Part shown: positions 59,157 to 64,000 of the stretch, piece by piece
Layout of the letters: the number at the start of each line of letters is the position of its first letter
Position numbering within the stretch: position 1 is the stretch's first letter
Assembly (NCBI GenBank): GCA_025403435.1
Contig: CM046348.1
Span: 32,084,147-32,148,146 of the forward strand
DNA length: 64,000 nt
Source of the DNA: Artocarpus heterophyllus
Lineage: Eukaryota > Streptophyta > Magnoliopsida > Rosales > Moraceae
Reading direction: 5' to 3'
Made by a program: the position numbers and the translations under genes
Notes under the pieces: model-generated
Seen by the model: only the letters and a program-made list of their open reading frames with translations
What the model was told of the DNA's origin: nothing
Databases searched by the model: none

Positions 59157-60782
59157 TTTCAATCTACAATAAAGAATCATATACCAAACTTAAGCAAACA
59201 TATAATAATTTAGTAAGATAACATAATCATGTAAAATCATACAAATGTGTTTATGTGTCAAAACCTTGAAAATATCACAACCTTACAATGATAATTCCCA
59301 ACTCAGAATTTAACAAGCTCCTAGGGGAGTCATGCCAAATTCAATCAGGAACACGGATCCCCTCCTGATTAATATATGCCATCCAGGACCCATATGATCC
59401 AGCATATACTAATAATCGTTTCTTTGGCCATTAATTTATTAACAGAGCTCCTAGGGGAGGTTAATAATAAAATTAACGTGAGTGTATAACCATCGTTTCA
59501 ATATTTTATCCATGATTTATAATCACCACCTAGGGGTGTGCAACCGTAAATCATACTAAAATACCTTATCCTTTCAAAGATCCAATCTGGTACATGATAG
59601 AAATCCCTTCCTAGGGGTCGGGACCACCATGTTCTGCCTATAGACCAACGATGGAGGCCTTAGGTCCTCTCTTCGAAAACCTTCTCTCACTCAATCTTTT
59701 GAAATCAAGGTTTTATTTTAAGATTATGCATGAACAATTTTTAATATGAGCGGCACTCCTTATTCTATATGACATATTATCAATATTCACGGTAAATCAT
59801 ATTATAATGCAAACAAGCAAAGCAATCAAGCCAAGCAATCAAGCAAAGCTACAAGCAAAATAATAATAACCGTAATATTATGGTTCCATCCTAGAGAACA
59901 AAAAACTAAGATTACAAGAGAATAATCGAGAGATTTATCGATTCTTCATCCTTGAATCCTCAAGCTATATCCTTCTTCATGTAATACCCATCTTCAAGTC
60001 TTCAATCCCGTATGAATCAAATATTTCATATTTCCGGTCATATCCAAATTTATTGTTTCTCAGAATTGTACCAAAAATAAAATTAAAAGTGCACCGGAAA
60101 AATTGCATCTTTTTTGGATATTTGGCAGCTCTCGGTCGGCAGGCCGATCGGCCTGCCGATCAAAAAGATCGGCTGCCGACCCATGAAAGTTTGGCCTGCC
60201 GGTAGAGCCAGTCAATTTCTGCCCCACTAATGGCCTGCCGAACTACATGTCTGGCCTGCCGATCCGAGACTATCGGCCTGCCGAACTGTGATGTCCGGCA
60301 TGCCGACCGACTAGAAATTCCTCATTCCAAAAAATACAATTTTAATGCAATTCATCAATTTTATTTTCAACAATTCAAAAACATAAAATTAGAGACTCAA
60401 GAAATACTTGGGGGCGCCATAATCATTCTTCTAGATCCGTCTTCTCCGAATAATTATTTAATTACAAAATTTTTACAAATTTAAAATAAATAATAATTCC
60501 TAGACGAAGATGATAGTCCGTCATCTAATTACATGGAAAACCTAGATACATATTCTAACCTCTAAGGAACCATAACCGGTATAAATTAATTAATTAATAA
60601 ATAATTAAACAATGATTTAATCAATTAATAAACATTTACCACATAATCCATGACAACATATATAATTTATAGAAACCTAGAGTGCCAACTCTTTATAAAA
60701 TTCAATTCAAGCATAGGAGAGATTAAGATCACAAAATTTATGCATATAACATGATTACAAACTTGTAAATTTATGTAAAAAA
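59157..60782 (-). other. Copia-3 leader with CCTAGG motifs and a palindrome array
   Basis: Non-coding. CTCCTAGGGG-type motifs at 59318-59327, 59448-59457, 59528-59536 and about 59609. The palindrome array lies at 60137-60305. The rest is AT-rich. Confidence 0.8.
60137..60305 (-). repeat. palindrome array in Copia-3 leader (about 7-8 units)
   Basis: Units start at 60137 (CGGCAGGCCG), 60149, 60170 (1-bp-short), 60192, 60231, 60252, 60274 and 60296 (CGGCATGCCG). Most spacings are 21-22 bp. On the sense (-) strand the core is CGGCAGGCCG, opposite to the same element's LTR array. Confidence 0.85.
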
Positions 60783-60798
60783 CATGGCTCTGATACCA
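60783..60798 (-). other. Copia-3 primer binding site
   Basis: TGGTATCAGAGCCATG on -, complementary to initiator Met tRNA, two bases after the 5' LTR. Confidence 0.92.
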
Positions 60799-60800
60799 AT

Positions 60801-62799
60801 TGTAGGAAAAATGATGCGCAGCAGAATTTTAAAACTTTTATATATCAGAGTAATTTCCAAAACACAAGTTTGACATGCTATATGTATAAATCAAACAGAT
60901 ATTTCTAACCTTTGTGTGTGAAAAAACTTTCGCAGCCTATGAAGAGAAGTAACGTTCCAGAAGAGCCTCAACCAACTGGTCTTCTTTGCTATTCTCTATC
61001 CACAACCGGAGTGAGTGTGGGCTCACACGTACAGCTTTTCCACCAGTGACTCTTCTTCCAACCAATAGAGAGAACCCAAAGCTAATGTTCATGATTTGTG
61101 AACAAAAGCTCTCAGGGAGTTTTTCAGATGCTCACCAGAAGAGAATCACTCTTAATCTCTCAAATTGATCTGAGTAAATCATGAGACTCACTCCCTTTAT
61201 ATAGTTATTGGTCCTGGGGTCAGTCCTTATCAGATTAGGTCTTAAAACCTCAAAACAAAATCAAGTTCGGATCAATATCTGATAAGATCCTCGTGAAAAT
61301 GCGTAATCTTATCGCTCGCTGATCGGCAGACCGAACAGACCCCATCGGCAGGCCGAACTCCCGCGTAAATATCTCCGCAAATATTTTATTTTTCACCCAA
61401 GATTCTATAAGATAAAGTCTCAGTTTTTGATTCAAATAACCCAATAGAGAAGCTATCTGATCAAAACAAACTTTATCAAGATATACTCTAAGAAAATAAA
61501 TCAATTCACAATAATTCTACAAGTTTATCTTGATCTAATTTATCCAAAATTAAATCAACCGATAAACAGACAAGAAATATCTAATCGCAATAATTCAATA
61601 AGTTTATCTTGAACTAATTTCTTACAAAATTAATTCAACCGATAAACAGACATGAATTATTTAATTCTTTCAAATTTTAAACCAATCTGATAAATTCGAC
61701 ATAAGTAACCAATTATTGGAAAAGCACGCCATGTTGTTACAGGATTTTGTGAGCTAGTAAAAAGGGGACCCAAATGGACCTATAAAGTTCAAGCTCATGA
61801 TAATTATGAAACCCAATATCCCATATATATATTTCACAATTATCAACTCCAACGCTACTCCACTAAAAGCTTGGAGCTGCACTCTCGAACTTTATAGAAT
61901 TACGAAGCTCATATAGCTAAGTCTCCATGACATATCATAGTGTATCGTATCCCCATATGAAAATCCATAATCGGCTTAAGGACAAGTTCTGTCTTACCTT
62001 CCCGATTATTTTTATCTTACGTTCCATTGTCTCACCATTAGAAAACTTACTATCCAAAGATAGTATACCATTCGGTTACATCTATGTATTCAAATGGTTG
62101 AGCGCTTCGGTTTTCTAATTACAAGACAACGCATATAAGAGGATATCATTACTCCTAAAGAGGAGCTATGGATTCCATATCTATGAATAACATGTCTACG
62201 CTATCAAGAGTCATGCCTCCAACGTACCGACATGCATACCACTATTGAGATGTGGGTGTCACCCTTTGGCACATCAAAAAACACAAGTCGAGACAACGGG
62301 CCCACAATTCATCTCAAGATTAAGATACAATACAAATAATTGTCTAAAGTGAATCGATTTACCGAGACAAAATTACTAATCCAAATCAATTCACTTTATG
62401 TCCCGATCCAACACATCGTCACCTATGACAATGTGCTAATGTTTCTATTCACGGAGTCCAACTCCGATGGTTAAGACAAATCATCTCCCTAAATGGGATA
62501 TAAACAACATAACAATCTTTACGTGAATAAAGCGCCCAACTTTATTCACTCGATTGCGTATCATATGTTTTAGACTGTCACCTTAGGAATCGTGTCATCT
62601 GCATAATCAGTCCATCATATGCCCAATTCTTAAGGTTTAGACCGACAATCTCAGACTACTGTTTGCTTAACATATATTCAACAAATATGAACGTAAAGAG
62701 GACAAGATTTGGTATATATAAATGAATAAATTCTTCATTGATAAAAATATCTCTAAAAACGTATTATATTTTTACTTCTTAGGACATACATGTCTAACA
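60801..62799 (-). repeat. Copia-3 5' LTR (1999 bp)
   Basis: On - TGTTAGACATG...TTTTTCCTACA. TATA (TATATAAA on -) at 61196-61203. Two palindrome units start at 61324 and 61346, 22 bp apart; the third unit of the 3' LTR is missing, accounting for most of the length difference. Confidence 0.95.
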
Positions 62800-62804
62800 C
62801 CTTC

Positions 62805-64000
62805 CTATACTGCGTTCTATATTCTTTTCCCAAACACGTCTTAATATCTAGAACGGTTACTTCATTTGATAGTAACATTACCGCCTCTTCTCAATGGGAA
62901 ACTACCATGTCGTTTTCGTTGTGACGGCCCATCTTTTTTTTAATACTGAAAATTGCATACTTTGTGATACAATGACAATATAGTCTCCTATGCCCCGAAT
63001 TTCTCACAATTAAAAATTGAATTTAACCTCTTGAAACCGGCAACAATAGGTTTTAAGCCTATTTCAATCTTCCTAATCATTGCTTTATAGGCCTAGCAAG
63101 ATCTTCTACCAATATCTTAAACAAATATATATGCCCGCAGCCAAGGTCTTGCCATAAGATCCGCAAGAGTTATGCTTACGAATTAAACAAGGGAGTGACA
63201 CATGGGTGAAGTTTCGGTATAAACGATATACTTTAGCACCCGCCTATATACATATATTTGTGTGTGGTATGGCAATTATATTTTTATGTTTTAATTTCCC
63301 TTTTCTTATAAAAACAAAAATGAAACAAAACTAAAATCAATTTTTTCGAAAGAGAAAAACGGTTGCAAATTACCTATTTAATAGAACATTTATCCTATCA
63401 AAAAGGGGGAAAAATACTTATCCATTTAATCAGTCAAATATTTTCTCTTTCTTTTTCTTTTTTCCGATCTTTTCCTTATGTTCAAATTATTTTGAATAAA
63501 TGAGCTTATGATAAGGGTATGATCACTTTTACGTTTAGAATTAGTTTCTCCTCTTAATTTGAATGAGGAAGCTGCAACTGAAATCGGTAGTCAATGGCCA
63601 TTTCAATATGCAATCCTTGTGACACTTGAGAGGTTTCAAATTGTCTCTCCCTCCCACTCCGTGAAAAATAAATTTATTAATTAAAAGAAAATAAAATGAA
63701 GAAAGAAAAAAAGAAAGACGTACACATCGGGAATTAATAAAAGGGCAATGAAAGTTGAGATCTCTTTTTCCTAAATGAAACGGAACGGATAACCACACTG
63801 TATTCTATTTTTTAATTGACGTCCAAATCACAGAATTTGAGAAGGAAACAAAAGGTAAAATAGTTTTTTTTTTTTTTTTTTTAACTTTGAGGTGGCGTTC
63901 CAAACCCTTCACGTTAAGTGTAATCATATGTAATTTTATCGCCAAGCTATATCTGCAATAGAGTTTCAGTTAAAAAAACAAAAATATAGCATATTTTGAC
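62805..64000. other. unassigned 1.2 kb
   Basis: No gene, repeat family or RNA recognised on either strand. It begins CTATACTGCGTTC just after the Copia-3 duplication, so this and 53200-53253 were once adjacent. There are poly-T or A tracts near 62934, 63419 and 63861. A frame of 85 codons on - at 63541-63798 has no protein-like features. Confidence 0.5.

Larger units (their letters stand above)
53259..62799 (-). mobile_element. Copia-3: full-length Ty1/copia element, 9541 bp, TSD CCTTC
   Basis: Perfect 5-bp repeats CCTTC at 53254-53258 and 62800-62804. LTRs 53259-55274 (2016 bp, 3') and 60801-62799 (1999 bp, 5'), TG...CA ends, PBS at 60783-60798, PPT at 55275-55286. Gag and pol are in the usual order but broken by a 43-bp deletion and a stop in gag, a frameshift before the zinc knuckle, a 42-bp in-frame deletion that creates TAA, and three point stops. 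It is the best-preserved of the three family members here and served as reference for Copia-1 and Copia-2. Confidence 0.96.

Noticed and set aside
62805..64000. Possible host gene at the right edge
   Set aside because: Frames are short, AT-rich and unsupported, with no splice-consistent chain of exons.
1..64000. A defence or biosynthetic gene system
   Set aside because: No cluster of host genes is present. Coding matter is retrotransposon or transposon polyprotein throughout.

Overview
The window is repeat-rich plant nuclear DNA, most likely from a eudicot with a sizeable genome. The evidence is initiator-Met-tRNA primer binding sites, plant-type Ty1/copia and Ty3/gypsy polyproteins, a CACTA end with a Ulp1-type protease gene, a Tourist-like MITE and a 14-kb LARD-like element. 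I found no intact host gene, tRNA, rRNA or CRISPR array. Nearly every stretch can be assigned to a transposable element, and every coding region seen is broken.

Layout. (1) 1-6335: 3' part of a Copia element on + (Copia-1), whose 5' LTR lies left of the window. It is inserted into (2) 6336-13011: an older Copia of the same family on - (Copia-2). Copia-2 is also split by a 2995-bp solo LTR at 7210-10204 (TSD GGATT) and is cut off inside its 5' LTR. (3) 13012-15679: the 3' end of a CACTA transposon with a decayed Ulp1-protease gene, itself split by a foldback element. (4) 15779-24806: a Ty3/gypsy element on - (Tekay-like) with one gag-pol frame broken by five stops. It lies between 2.5-kb direct repeats that include the last 210 codons or so of pol. 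(5) 24807-27016: a decayed transposon-protein region and a 546-bp Tourist-like MITE (TSD TTA). (6) 27017-28569 plus 42638-45743: a decayed Tat-type Ty3/gypsy element on -, split by (7) 28570-42637: a 14,068-bp LARD-like element (4.47-kb LTRs, TSD TACTC, 5.1 kb of non-coding interior). (8) 45744-51690: an internally deleted Athila-like element on -. (9) 51691-53253: unassigned. (10) 53259-62799: a full-length Copia-3 on - (2.0-kb LTRs, TSD CCTTC, PBS and PPT present, coding broken). (11) 62805-64000: unassigned.

The observation I consider most worth following is not a gene. It is a short palindrome, core CGGC-CT-GCCG and in full form TTCGGC-CT-GCCGAA, arranged in arrays with a period of about 21-22 bp. 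The arrays occur in unrelated retrotransposons: the Copia LTR (about 121 bp upstream of the TATA box), the Copia leader (opposite orientation), the Tekay-like LTR (7-8 units), and both ends of the solo LTR. Unit number differs between sister LTRs. This looks like a shared cis-regulatory or silencing-related module that has spread between families.

The elements interact mainly as a nested insertion record: Copia-1 and the solo-LTR element into Copia-2, the foldback into the CACTA gene, and the LARD into the Tat element. Decay shows as possible C-to-T stop codons and microhomology deletions.
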